From positions 124,001 through 188,000 of the forward strand of contig NZ_CP139418.1 of the NCBI RefSeq assembly GCF_034137685.1: a stretch of DNA of 64,000 nt, read 5' to 3'. A model generated the notes under the pieces. That model made no database searches, had not been told where the DNA came from, and saw only the letters and a list, made by a program, of their open reading frames with translations. The translations under genes and the position numbers were made by a program. The DNA is from Streptococcus sp. S1 (GTDB lineage Bacteria; Bacillota; Bacilli; Lactobacillales; Streptococcaceae). Below are positions 15,078-25,433 of this stretch, one piece after another. The number at the start of each line of letters is the position of its first letter. Position 1 is the stretch's first letter.

Positions 15078-18000
15078 ATGCTTGATTCAATTTCCTTTGT
15101 TTGAGTAAACTTCTTTGGGACGAAGATATTGGCAACCGCCAAAAGACCGAAGAGAACCAACAATCCGAAGAAGACGACGATACCAGCTGTTTGTCCATCA
15201 AAGTAACCCGCAAACTGTCCTTCCAAAATAGAAAGGAGGTTGACATTTTTCACCAGTGCTGGAAGGCCTGACAAGGTTGCGGTTGTTCCGATCGCGCTAG
15301 ATAGGTAGACATAACTGATCAACATGAAGAAGGCCAGTCCCATTCCAATCACACGGAAGTGTTTCAAAAGAAGGTATTGTAGTTGTACCAAGACAAAGCT
15401 TGCTAGAACTGCTAAAAATACCCATGAAGGTATATATTCACGACCGACAGAGAGTTGAATACTTGAAATCATTCCGATCACCAGTCCAAGGATGAGAGAA
15501 AGTCCCACAAGGACACCGACAGATAAGAGATCTGATTCTTGCAAGCGATCCAATTTGAAACGATCCTTAACCTTGCGAATGATTGGTTGAGTCGCAAAGA
15601 GATAAGCTGTAAAGAGGCTCAAGACTTCCAACATAAAGATCCAAATAAATGGACGGTAGACGTTGATGGTCGCTTTCACAGAAGAAGATTTCTCTGCAAC
15701 TGGATTTGACAAGAAGTCAAGCAAGACTTCATTCGGTACCCCGTTTTCATAGGCATTGTTGAAGACCTTACGGAAGGCTTCGACAAAGTTCCCATTTTCA
15801 GACAATTCCTTGTCGAATTCACCCATCAAACTTTCCGCATTGCTAGACAATTTCTCTGTATTGCCTTGGGCTTTTTCCAATTCTTTGTTCAATTGGCTAA
15901 AGATTTCATTGGTAGAGTTAGCAGCTTCTACATTGCTACGAGATGAGTTCTTGACACTTTCTGTCGAACTCAATAATGAGGTGTATTCAGAACCAAGGGC
16001 TGACAAATCTGCATCGGTCTTAGTTTGAGCCTGTGTCACTGTTTCCTGTGTTTTTGAGATCTCTTCTAAACGTTTTTGAAGATCTGCATACTGCGTCAAT
16101 TGATCATTGATATTTTGGGTTAGATCTTTGTTAGTATTTTCAATTGCTTGAAGATTGGCCTGCAATTGTGGTCCCAAGTCTTGCAACTGTTGGAGGGTAC
16201 CATCTAACTGGGCTTTCACACCCTTCGTTGCATCCCCAGATTCATCCGTTTCAATACTCTTACGGTAGTCCTTTATGTTACTTGAAACAGCAGCCTTCAC
16301 GATATCGACCAAAGCGTTTGTCAAATCCATATCTTCAATCGGATCATAGAGCGAATGACGATCTCCCTTGTCATCTTTTGGATAGTAGGCATCGATCAAT
16401 GCTCCTGCGCGTTGATAATCCAAGGCGATTTCACTAGCTTTCGATGCATAGTTAGCGACAGCTGTTTTCAAATCTTCTGCAGATACAGTCACACTGGTTG
16501 AAGAAACTCCATTCACAAGAACTTCAACATCAATCGCACTTGGCATAGCTCCTCCATCTTCAACAAGGTGAATTTGAATTTGTTTGCCATCTTTCAGTTC
16601 GACTTCCTGTTCACCACTGCCTGCATAAGTCTGTCCATCATAGGTCCAGGTATCCACCTTGACTCCTGCAGGGACATGAATACTAACTTTCTGTTTTCCA
16701 GATTTAGCATTAAGGACATCCGCAACTGCCGTTGATTTGGCATCCACTTCTTGCGCCAATTTTTTTAATGCATCAGCATTCCCTTTTGGATGTGCCTTCG
16801 TTCCAGCAAAAGCACTATCAAAATCAATCGCTGCGTTAAGATTCCCATACTTATTCAGATCAAGACTAGCTGGATCTAAAGACGGAAGTTTTTCAATCGC
16901 TTGACGAATGTCATCATCCGCTTTATTACGTGCCTCACTTAGCGTCTTGATACTTGTCTTTCCAAGCAAGGTACGAAGAGTAACTTTTTCTCCTTCTTTT
17001 AGACCATAGTAGTCAAGGATCTTCGCTTTTACAGAAGACTCGATGTTATTTTCGTGCTCATCTAACTTGTCGCGTTCTGCCTTGATCCCTTTTTCGAGGT
17101 CTGCCACACGATCATTCACCTCTTTTGTCAAGCTAGCATAGGTCTTGGTACCTGAAGAATCCCCTGCTGTTTCAGTTGGCTGACTCAATTGTTTGGTAAT
17201 CGCTTCTTGATTTAGTTGTAGATTCTTATACAACTCTTGGGTCTTTTCACTGACAACAGACTGGTTCATGGACATCAGCTGGTTCATGAATTCTTCTTGG
17301 CTGATCTTATCCTCAGAACGTTGTTTTATCAGTAAGTCAAAGTTTTGACCGTACTGACCCTGAGATTGGGTCAATTGATCAAATGCTTGTGTATAAGACT
17401 CAAGGACTGTCTTCAAGGCGTTGTTAGACTCGACAGATGACGTAGACAAGCTATAGAGACTCGGGAAAATATTTTTCGAATCCAAGGCTGAATCCAGCAA
17501 GTTAGTTCGATAAGAACCAATGTTAGTGGATTGAATTTTGTTACTTGTTTCCACATTTTTCTGAGCTGTATAAAGGTTGCTTAGAATGCTGACCATATAC
17601 ATATCAACCAATTGGCTATTCAAGTCTGAAACGATATCTTTAGCGACTTTATTGGCCTCGTTTTCAACCTGAGAATTCCCAGCCGCATTGACTTTATACG
17701 TCACCGTAGTCTTCTCTGCATTAACCGCGTTCACTTCCAAGATCTTCTCTGAGAAGTCACTTGGAATGACGATCATCAACTGATACTTGCCATCTGCAAG
17801 CCCTGACTCAGCGGCTCCACGAGGAACTACAGACCAGTTTTGCGAATTATCCCGTTCGATATTCTTAACATAGCTAGCCCCAAGGTTGTATTCTTTATCA
17901 TTCAGCTTAACCGCTTTATCCTCATTGACAACCGCAATGTTGAGCTTGGTGTTTTCTGTCGTTTGCACGGTCTTGGCTTCGTTTTGCTTTTGGTCCTTTT

Positions 18001-18097
18001 GAACCGTGGTATAAAGACCCACTACGGACCCCATCAAAAGGAGCACAACTGCACTCTGACCAATGTATTTTAACCATTTTATATTTTTAACTTCCAT
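15074..18097 (-). CDS. esaA: Type VIIb secretion protein EsaA
   Basis: The product has 1007 residues and the start at 18097 follows AAGGAAAAGG. One membrane span at about residues 10-29 precedes a very long extracellular part dominated by coiled-coil helices (30-810), and five or so spans follow at 815-1000. This YhgE/Pip-like layout is that of EsaA, whose stalk projects through the cell wall and which served as a phage receptor in relatives (YueB). A small beta-rich insert near residues 485-550 (SIHVPAGVKVDTWTYDGQTY) breaks the helices. Two hairpins lie between it and esxA, so it may be expressed less than esxA. Confidence 0.95.
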   Translation of the reverse strand: MEVKNIKWLKYIGQSAVVLLLMGSVVGLYTTVQKDQKQNEAKTVQTTENTKLNIAVVNEDKAVKLNDKEYNLGASYVKNIERDNSQNWSVVPRGAAESGLADGKYQLMIVIPSDFSEKILEVNAVNAEKTTVTYKVNAAGNSQVENEANKVAKDIVSDLNSQLVDMYMVSILSNLYTAQKNVETSNKIQSTNIGSYRTNLLDSALDSKNIFPSLYSLSTSSVESNNALKTVLESYTQAFDQLTQSQGQYGQNFDLLIKQRSEDKISQEEFMNQLMSMNQSVVSEKTQELYKNLQLNQEAITKQLSQPTETAGDSSGTKTYASLTKEVNDRVADLEKGIKAERDKLDEHENNIESSVKAKILDYYGLKEGEKVTLRTLLGKTSIKTLSEARNKADDDIRQAIEKLPSLDPASLDLNKYGNLNAAIDFDSAFAGTKAHPKGNADALKKLAQEVDAKSTAVADVLNAKSGKQKVSIHVPAGVKVDTWTYDGQTYAGSGEQEVELKDGKQIQIHLVEDGGAMPSAIDVEVLVNGVSSTSVTVSAEDLKTAVANYASKASEIALDYQRAGALIDAYYPKDDKGDRHSLYDPIEDMDLTNALVDIVKAAVSSNIKDYRKSIETDESGDATKGVKAQLDGTLQQLQDLGPQLQANLQAIENTNKDLTQNINDQLTQYADLQKRLEEISKTQETVTQAQTKTDADLSALGSEYTSLLSSTESVKNSSRSNVEAANSTNEIFSQLNKELEKAQGNTEKLSSNAESLMGEFDKELSENGNFVEAFRKVFNNAYENGVPNEVLLDFLSNPVAEKSSSVKATINVYRPFIWIFMLEVLSLFTAYLFATQPIIRKVKDRFKLDRLQESDLLSVGVLVGLSLILGLVIGMISSIQLSVGREYIPSWVFLAVLASFVLVQLQYLLLKHFRVIGMGLAFFMLISYVYLSSAIGTTATLSGLPALVKNVNLLSILEGQFAGYFDGQTAGIVVFFGLLVLFGLLAVANIFVPKKFTQTKEIESSI

Positions 18098-18126
18098 ACC
18101 TTTTCCTTTTTCTAATTCATAGACAC

Positions 18127-18165
18127 AAAATAGGGGTTAGGGATTAAGAATCTAACCCCTATTTT
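18127..18165. terminator. Perfect hairpin between esxA and esaA
   Basis: A perfect 14-bp inverted repeat (18127-18140 with 18152-18165) has an 11-nt loop and short T runs on both sides. It lies 30 bases before esaA, so it may act as a partial terminator or mRNA stabiliser between esxA and the rest of the operon. Confidence 0.7.
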
Positions 18166-18183
18166 CTATATATCAAAAGACAA

Positions 18184-18218
18184 AAGGGTGATCTACCAAC
18201 AAGAAGTAAGATCACCTT
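18184..18218 (-). terminator. Terminator directly after esxA
   Basis: AAGGTGATCT pairs with AGATCACCCTT on the minus strand, followed by TTTTG, just 10 bases after the esxA stop. It is the first of two hairpins before esaA. Confidence 0.65.
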
Positions 18219-18228
18219 CAAGATTATC

Positions 18229-18516
18229 TTAGTGAATTTGTGCAGCGATATCTTGGTCAGTTTGTTCAACGATATCAGCAACTTTGATCAATTGACCGTT
18301 GATATCTTCCAATAATTGAGCAAATTGTTTGATTTTTGGAGACAATTCGTTGAATTGTGCTTCAAAGCTATCAAATGCAGATCCATCCCAGTTTGCATCG
18401 ATGACTTGTTGTTCATGAGTCAAAGTAGTAAGAACACGATCGATGTCTTGAGAACCTTGCGCATAGCGTTGTGCTGATTGACGTAGGTCATCTGGAGTTA
18501 ATTTAATTTGAGTCAT
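18229..18516 (-). CDS. esxA: WXG100 secreted protein EsxA
   Basis: The product has 95 residues and no signal peptide. Two amphipathic helices are joined by the WDG turn (W43-D44-G45), the defining WXG motif, and the tail carries the IVEQTDQDIA segment that fits the YxxxD/E-type export signal region. The ATG at 18516 follows AAAGGAG. EsxA forms a dimer, is secreted by the system and is needed for its activity. It is the first gene of the T7SS locus, with a near-consensus promoter at 18645-18673 and two hairpins behind it, which would give high esxA expression relative to the channel genes. Confidence 0.97.
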   Translation of the reverse strand: MTQIKLTPDDLRQSAQRYAQGSQDIDRVLTTLTHEQQVIDANWDGSAFDSFEAQFNELSPKIKQFAQLLEDINGQLIKVADIVEQTDQDIAAQIH

Positions 18517-18644
18517 ATTTTTCTCCTTTTGGGCTGATACCCTTATATTTTTTCATAAACAATACATTTAGTACGAATTAGTAAAATGCCAGATAACTGT
18601 ATATTTTACCTTTTTCTCCCTGTTTGTATTATTTACTTAAAAAT

Positions 18645-18673
18645 ATCTTAATGAAATATTGCTAGAATGTCAA
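18645..18673 (-). promoter_or_regulatory. esxA promoter
   Basis: The minus strand reads TTGACA (18673-18668), 17 bp, TAAGAT (18650-18645). The leader to esxA is about 120 bases. The rest of 18541-18900 is AT-rich and shows no other clear feature. Confidence 0.75.
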
Positions 18674-18921
18674 GTTTAGATGGCTAACTGATAAAACATT
18701 GTAACCTTGTTACGAATGTGTAACATTTTGTCATAGAATTGTAATTTATTTTCTGAATTCCTTGCCCCAGTAGTCTCCATCTAGTATTATTTTAAGAAAG
18801 AAAAGAAGACACTCTGGCTTTTCTCATTAACTCAACACATATATAAAAATTGTTGATTTTAGGCATTTTTAGATGCGGTTTTTGATAATTTTTGTATATT
18901 TTTTCATTTTTTAAGTTTTTA

Positions 18922-18930
18922 TGGTATAAT
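18922..18930 (+). promoter_or_regulatory. Extended -10 promoter of the 18993 lipoprotein
   Basis: TGGTATAAT is an extended -10 element about 60 bases before the start codon. The -35 region is only a T-rich run. It faces away from the esxA promoter. Confidence 0.65.
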
Positions 18931-18992
18931 GAGAACTGTTTAGAACTTATTTCATACAAGATCGGACACCATTAACCTATAAGGAGTTATCT

Positions 18993-19544
18993 ATGAAAAA
19001 ATTTCTACTTGCCTCTGTCTGTCTACTAGCCCTTACCGCTTGTAGCCAAGGTCAACAAGGCAAAGGAACTACTGCCGCTTCTACCAAGCAAGAGACCACT
19101 CAAACCAAAAAGGAGCAAGTCCAAACCAAGACCTTTGTTCGTGACCTTGGCGATCACCACCAAAACAAAATTCAAATTGGCTACAAGAAAGAGGAAATTG
19201 TCTCTTTTACTTTCCTTAGTTTTGAACCCATTTCCTCAGATTTGCAAGACATGGATCTTCCTGAATTAAAGGAAATCTACCAAGAAGAATTAGAACATAG
19301 CGATATCTATAAAACCTTAAATGGTAAGCCTGGACTTAGCTTCCGCATTCAAATTTCAAAAGATAAACAATCCTATGCTAAAGTCTTACAGGCTGACTTC
19401 TCAAAAATCAAGAAAGATGAGTTTGCTACCATCTACGGAGATCAAGGGGAGGAAGAAAGAGCCGAGTTCAAGAAATACCTCAATGGCAAGCCCCAAGATC
19501 TCTTTACCTATTTCAAAGATCAAGGCCTCAAAGAAGAAAAATAA
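18993..19544 (+). CDS. Lipoprotein, YehR/DUF1307-like
   Basis: The product has 183 residues; the ATG follows AAGGAG. The signal peptide ends in the lipobox LTAC (cysteine 17), then comes a Q/T/K-rich linker to about residue 48. The mature domain has alternating strands and helices, with FTFLSFEPIS and a DKQSYAKVLQADFSKIKK segment that recall the DUF1307 family of small streptococcal lipoproteins. The function of that family is unknown. It is divergent from esxA and convergent with proS, and is probably not part of the secretion system, though its position directly beside esxA leaves that open. Confidence 0.75.
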   Translation: MKKFLLASVCLLALTACSQGQQGKGTTAASTKQETTQTKKEQVQTKTFVRDLGDHHQNKIQIGYKKEEIVSFTFLSFEPISSDLQDMDLPELKEIYQEELEHSDIYKTLNGKPGLSFRIQISKDKQSYAKVLQADFSKIKKDEFATIYGDQGEEERAEFKKYLNGKPQDLFTYFKDQGLKEEK

Positions 19545-19548
19545 AAAG

Positions 19549-19597
19549 AGCTTCCTGAGTTTCATCACCACACTGGTGAGAGCTCAGAAAGCTTTTT
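19549..19597. terminator. Bidirectional terminator between the lipoprotein gene and proS
   Basis: AGCTTCCTGAG (19549-19559) pairs with CTCAGAAAGCT (19583-19593), one mismatch, with an inner CACCAC/GTGGTG-type stem. T-rich sequence follows on the plus strand and A-rich sequence precedes it, so it can serve both convergent genes. Confidence 0.75.
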
Positions 19598-19598
19598 C

Positions 19599-21464
<1,866 letters not shown>

Positions 21465-22727
21465 CTATTTCAAAAATAATTTCATAATATCATTCCAGGT
21501 GACAGCAATCATTAAAATAACCATTACAGCTACACCTGCAAGCGTCATATAGGTTTCTACTTCCTGTTTCAGTGGCTTTCTCCGGACGACCTCGATCAAA
21601 TTGATCAAGATTTTCCCACCATCCAAAGCGGGAATCGGGATTAGATTGAAGATCCCAATATTAATAGAGAGCATGGCCATAAGAGATAAGACTGCTGGAA
21701 TACCTAATTGAGCAGCTTGTGAGCTGGCATTGTAAATAGCGACCGGACCACCCAGTTTATTGAGACTAAAGTGGAAAATGATATCTTTCAAAGCTCCAAG
21801 AATCCGTGTCGCTGTATTCCAGGTATCTGTAAAACCAGACAAGAGTTTATCCACAAATCCTGTCTTGAGGCCATTTGTCACACCCAGATAGTAACGATTC
21901 CCTGACTTGGTTGGCTTCACTTTGACTTCTTTTTCTTGGCCGTCTGTTTTGACTTTCAGGGTCAATTCAGGAGCCGTCTTGCTGTCCTTGGTTGCTTTCT
22001 CGACAGCATCTGTCAGCTCATCCCAGTTGCTAACGGTATCGTTGTTGACTTGAAGGATCTGAACATTGCTTTTGACACCGACGACCTTAGCCAGCGCCCC
22101 ATCAGGTGCCACCTGAACATTGTTGCTGTAGTAGTCAATCGCACCACCACGCATAAAAGCTAAGAGTGAATAGACGACAATACTGAGGATAAAGTTGTTC
22201 ATAGGACCCGCAAAGTTGGTGATCAACCGTCCCCAAATGCTGGCATTCTGATACTGAACATCTCTCGGCGCAATCCGCACTTCTGTCCCATCTTCCTCAA
22301 CGATGGTCGCATCATGATCAACACTATAGGTCTTGGTCTCATCGAGAACCAAGCCCGTAATTTCCAGTTTGTCTTCAAAGTCAAACTGGGTAACATTCAT
22401 GGGAAGGGCTGTCTGATCCAGATTCTTTCCTGAAAGATTGATCCGGACGACCTTACCAGCCTCATTTAGCGTCAAGCTGACAGGCGTTCCGGTTTTAATC
22501 TCAGTTGTATCCTCACCCCAGCCAGCCATACGCACATAACCACCTAAAGGTAGAATGCGAATCGTATAAGCTGTTCCATCTTGACCAATATGGGCAAAGA
22601 TCTTGGGACCCATCCCGATCGAGAATTCTCGCACCAGGATGCCCGATTTTTTTGCAAAATAGAAATGACCAAACTCGTGAACGAGAACGATCACTCCAAA
22701 AATAACAATAAAGGCAATAAACTGCAT
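21465..22727 (-). CDS. rseP: Intramembrane zinc protease RseP (site-2 protease; Eep in streptococci)
   Basis: The product has 420 residues. The zinc motif HEFGH lies at residues 17-21 in the first membrane span, and the partner motif [11 protein letters not shown] is at about 355-365 near the end; a PDZ domain lies between (about 190-280). The family cuts anti-sigma factors and the signal peptides of lipoproteins; in streptococci and enterococci the orthologue Eep releases peptide pheromones and processes lipoprotein leaders. It overlaps no neighbour and lies in the standard cdsA-rseP-proS order. The ribosome binding site is weak and distant. Confidence 0.95.
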   Translation of the reverse strand: MQFIAFIVIFGVIVLVHEFGHFYFAKKSGILVREFSIGMGPKIFAHIGQDGTAYTIRILPLGGYVRMAGWGEDTTEIKTGTPVSLTLNEAGKVVRINLSGKNLDQTALPMNVTQFDFEDKLEITGLVLDETKTYSVDHDATIVEEDGTEVRIAPRDVQYQNASIWGRLITNFAGPMNNFILSIVVYSLLAFMRGGAIDYYSNNVQVAPDGALAKVVGVKSNVQILQVNNDTVSNWDELTDAVEKATKDSKTAPELTLKVKTDGQEKEVKVKPTKSGNRYYLGVTNGLKTGFVDKLLSGFTDTWNTATRILGALKDIIFHFSLNKLGGPVAIYNASSQAAQLGIPAVLSLMAMLSINIGIFNLIPIPALDGGKILINLIEVVRRKPLKQEVETYMTLAGVAVMVILMIAVTWNDIMKLFLK

Positions 22728-22763
22728 CGTTCTATACGTGGTTTCCTTTCTATCTCTTCTGTC

Positions 22764-23567
22764 TTAGAACAAGCCCAAGAAATGCATCAAGGGAAAGACA
22801 AAAATCAAACTATCAAAGCGGTCTAGAACACCACCATGTCCTGGGATAAATTTCCCAGAATCTTTCACACCGAAGTGGCGTTTAATCGCACTCTCTACGA
22901 GGTCGCCAAACTGACCTGCAATACTAAAGAGGATGGTAAAGAAGATCATAGCGAGAAAACCATGTCCACCCGCCACAGAACGATCCACGATCATATAGAT
23001 CACAGTTACCGCAACTGCAGACAAGATTCCCCCAAGACTGCCTTCAATCGTTTTATTAGGAGAAACCGCAGGCATGAGCTTGCGTTTCCCAAACCGACTT
23101 CCTACCAGATAAGCACCTGAATCTGTAGCCCAGACAATAAAGAGTGCCAATAAGACCTTATCAATACCAGCAATTCGCGCATCTACTAAGGAATGGAAAC
23201 CAAGTCCAACATAAAAGCTAGACGCAATGGGATAGACCACATCTTCATAATTGTAATTCTGAGCAAGAACAGTTGTTCCCATGAGAATCAAGACAACCAA
23301 ACCATAAGCAATCATATTGCCATCTGCTGGAAGGTAAGGGAGGTAGTCCTCGATCGGCAAAGTCAGGACAAAGGCCGCTAACATGGCTAGCGCTCCTTCA
23401 AAAGTAGCTGTCTCAAGCCCCTTCATCTTGAGCAATTCATGAACCCCTAGCATGGCGATCAAGCCAATAACAATCTGGAAGAACACCCCTCCAACCATTA
23501 CTGTTGGAATGAAAAAGAGCAGGGCAATTCCTCCAAAAATCACACGTTTTTGTAAATCTTTCGTCAT
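22764..23567 (-). CDS. cdsA: Phosphatidate cytidylyltransferase
   Basis: CdsA makes CDP-diacylglycerol from phosphatidate and CTP for phospholipid synthesis. About 267 residues with eight or so membrane spans; the family signature near the C-terminus is clear (SPNKTIEGSLGG, then KDSGKFIPGHGG followed by LDRFDS). Two ATGs are adjacent; the second (23567) has the better distance to AGGAG. It starts nine bases after uppS. Confidence 0.96.
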   Translation of the reverse strand: MTKDLQKRVIFGGIALLFFIPTVMVGGVFFQIVIGLIAMLGVHELLKMKGLETATFEGALAMLAAFVLTLPIEDYLPYLPADGNMIAYGLVVLILMGTTVLAQNYNYEDVVYPIASSFYVGLGFHSLVDARIAGIDKVLLALFIVWATDSGAYLVGSRFGKRKLMPAVSPNKTIEGSLGGILSAVAVTVIYMIVDRSVAGGHGFLAMIFFTILFSIAGQFGDLVESAIKRHFGVKDSGKFIPGHGGVLDRFDSLIFVFPLMHFLGLF

Positions 23568-23576
23568 CATCTTCTC

Positions 23577-24326
23577 CTAAACACCACCAAATCTCCGATG
23601 GCGATGGCTATATTCTACTATGGCACTTCGTAGTGCTTCCTCTCCAAAATCTGGCCACATCACATCTGTGAAATACAACTCACTATAAGCAGCCTGCCAA
23701 GGAAGGAAATTACTCAAACGGATCTCTCCGCTGGTACGGATAATCAAATCTGGATCCCTTAGGGCACGTGGTAAACTCTCAGTATAGAGAGAATCTGCGA
23801 TCATCTCTTCTGTGATATCTTCTGGGCTGAACTTCGCATCCAAGACTTCTTGGGCGATCCGCTTCACGGCCTGAGTGATCTCAGCACGTCCACCATAATT
23901 GAGTGCGAAATTGAGGATCAAGCCTGTATTGAGATGGGTCATCGCTTCTGCTCTTTCCAAAGCCTCCAGCGTTTCTTTTGGTAATTTCTTGGTATCACCG
24001 ATCATTTGAATCTTGACATTGTTGCGATGCAATTCGGGGACGAAACGATCATAAAACTCGACCGGCAAGTGCATGATGAACTTGACTTCATCTTCAGGGC
24101 GTGTCCAGTTTTCCGTAGAAAAGGCATAGACAGTCAAGACCTGAACCCCCATATTTTTTGCTGCAATCGTCACTTCTTGGAGAGCTTCCATCCCTGCCTT
24201 ATGACCGAAGACGCGCGGTTGCATCCGCTTTTTCGCCCAGCGACCATTGCCATCCATAATGATCCCAATGTGTTTCGGGACTTCTAAAGGTATCTCGATT
24301 TTTTCTTTTTTCTTAAAACGAAACAT
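23577..24326 (-). CDS. uppS: Undecaprenyl diphosphate synthase
   Basis: UppS makes the C55 lipid carrier for cell wall synthesis. The product has 249 residues. The phosphate-binding run MDGNGRWAKKR (about residues 24-34) and the C-terminal signature DPDLIIRTSGEIRLSNF with AYSELYF are both intact. It is the first gene of the lipid/protease/proS operon. An N-terminal K-rich lead (FRFKKKEK) precedes the core. Confidence 0.96.
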   Translation of the reverse strand: MFRFKKKEKIEIPLEVPKHIGIIMDGNGRWAKKRMQPRVFGHKAGMEALQEVTIAAKNMGVQVLTVYAFSTENWTRPEDEVKFIMHLPVEFYDRFVPELHRNNVKIQMIGDTKKLPKETLEALERAEAMTHLNTGLILNFALNYGGRAEITQAVKRIAQEVLDAKFSPEDITEEMIADSLYTESLPRALRDPDLIIRTSGEIRLSNFLPWQAAYSELYFTDVMWPDFGEEALRSAIVEYSHRHRRFGGV

Positions 24327-24449
24327 GTTTTTCTACCTATTTCAATATTTATCGCTTCATTATACCATAAATCCCCCTAAAATAGGGACTCTGGCCTCTT
24401 TTTTGAACCAGCAAGGCTTTCCTTCATCACATCGTCCTATTTGCCCACC

Positions 24450-24472
24450 AAAAAAGAGGCCCTTGCCTCTTC
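24450..24472 (-). terminator. Terminator after yajC
   Basis: AAGAGGC/GCCTCTT (24454-24460 with 24465-24471) is followed on the minus strand by six T. Confidence 0.7.
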
Positions 24473-24480
24473 CTTGATGA

Positions 24481-24807
24481 TTATTCTTCGATGGCTGAAT
24501 CAGCATCTGAGCTAGCACCTTCTGTAGCAGTGGCTGAGATTCCTTCAGATACAGGAAGAACTGTTTTGATCGCTCCCAATTCAAAGGTCAGGTAGACACC
24601 ATCAACATCCAAGACAACCGTCTTGCGGTCTGTGTCGACTTCATCGATGGTTCCGTACAAACCACCAATCGTGATGACTTCATTTCCTTTTTGAAGTTTA
24701 TTCAAACTTTCCATCCGTTTTTGGTACTGTTTCTTTTGGCTACGGCTCATGAAGTACATCAAACCGACCATAAGAACGAGCATAATTAGCAAACTTCCGC
24801 CTTGCAT
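24481..24807 (-). CDS. yajC: Sec translocon accessory protein YajC
   Basis: The product has 108 residues. One N-terminal membrane span (about 5-20, LLIMLVLMVGLMYFM) is followed by the signature SRSQKKQYQKRMESLNKL and a small beta domain with GNEVITIGGLYG, ending in an acidic, Ala/Ser-rich tail. YajC associates with SecDF/SecYEG. It has AAAGGAG before the ATG and its own terminator, so it is a single-gene unit. Confidence 0.93.
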   Translation of the reverse strand: MQGGSLLIMLVLMVGLMYFMSRSQKKQYQKRMESLNKLQKGNEVITIGGLYGTIDEVDTDRKTVVLDVDGVYLTFELGAIKTVLPVSEGISATATEGASSDADSAIEE

Positions 24808-24939
24808 ATGTTTCTCCTTTAATTTTCATATATGCTATACTATATCAAATTTCGCCCGTCTTTTCAAGTTTTCCCATCCTCTTCAAGCAAAATCAGACTC
24901 CAGTCTCAGAGAGGGGGCAAGTTTTGATGAGAAAGAAAA

Positions 24940-24957
24940 AAACCACGAAAAGTGGGC
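24940..24957 (-). terminator. Terminator after the small HTH gene
   Basis: A short CCAC/GTGG hairpin is followed by seven T on the minus strand, eight bases after the stop. Confidence 0.5.
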
Positions 24958-24963
24958 TACTGA

Positions 24964-25209
24964 CTAGTCAATCGTAATGCCATACTTTTCATGATTCTCA
25001 TCATACCAATCAATCAAGGCCAAAGCCGTTTGATAGGTAATATTTTTGATTTTACTCGTACCCTTCGTCAAAGTCGCCAAGCTCATTTTGCTGATGTTTG
25101 TTTCAGTTGCAACACGATAGCTCGTCAAGCGACCATCAACCATCAGTTGAACAACAGCTTCCACTTTTTTATATTCGGGAGTTGAGTAGATATCAATTGT
25201 ATTGCTCAT
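24964..25209 (-). CDS. Small XRE-type helix-turn-helix protein
   Basis: The ATG at 25209 gives 81 residues; an in-frame TTG upstream is less likely. Residues 18-70 look like a Cro/C1-type DNA-binding domain (helix, then LTSYRVATETNISKMSLATL as the helix-turn-helix region, then two helices with YQTALALIDWYDEN). There is no further domain, so it would act as a small repressor or as the antitoxin-like partner of something not present here. It is monocistronic with its own terminator; no toxin gene is adjacent. About 220 bases of AT-rich sequence separate it from clpL. Confidence 0.75.
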   Translation of the reverse strand: MSNTIDIYSTPEYKKVEAVVQLMVDGRLTSYRVATETNISKMSLATLTKGTSKIKNITYQTALALIDWYDENHEKYGITID

Positions 25210-25380
25210 CTTACTTCCATTCCTCAAATTTTATTCTTGTATAGATTATATACTTTTTTTCTTTATTTATTAATAAATTTGCTCAAATTGGGGTAATTTC
25301 ACTAATTATTGATGTTTTTTAGTCCAAATAGGAAGATTTTGGCCTTATACGACGAATAATTTCCCCCAGGTGGGAAGAAA

Positions 25381-25410
25381 AAATAAAGACTGCTATATGA
25401 TAGCAGCCTC
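25381..25410 (-). terminator. Terminator after clpL
   Basis: CTGCTAT/ATAGCAG (25390-25396 with 25400-25406) followed by a T-rich run on the minus strand. Confidence 0.65.
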
Positions 25411-25433
25411 TACTTTTCACAAACTCATTCGCC

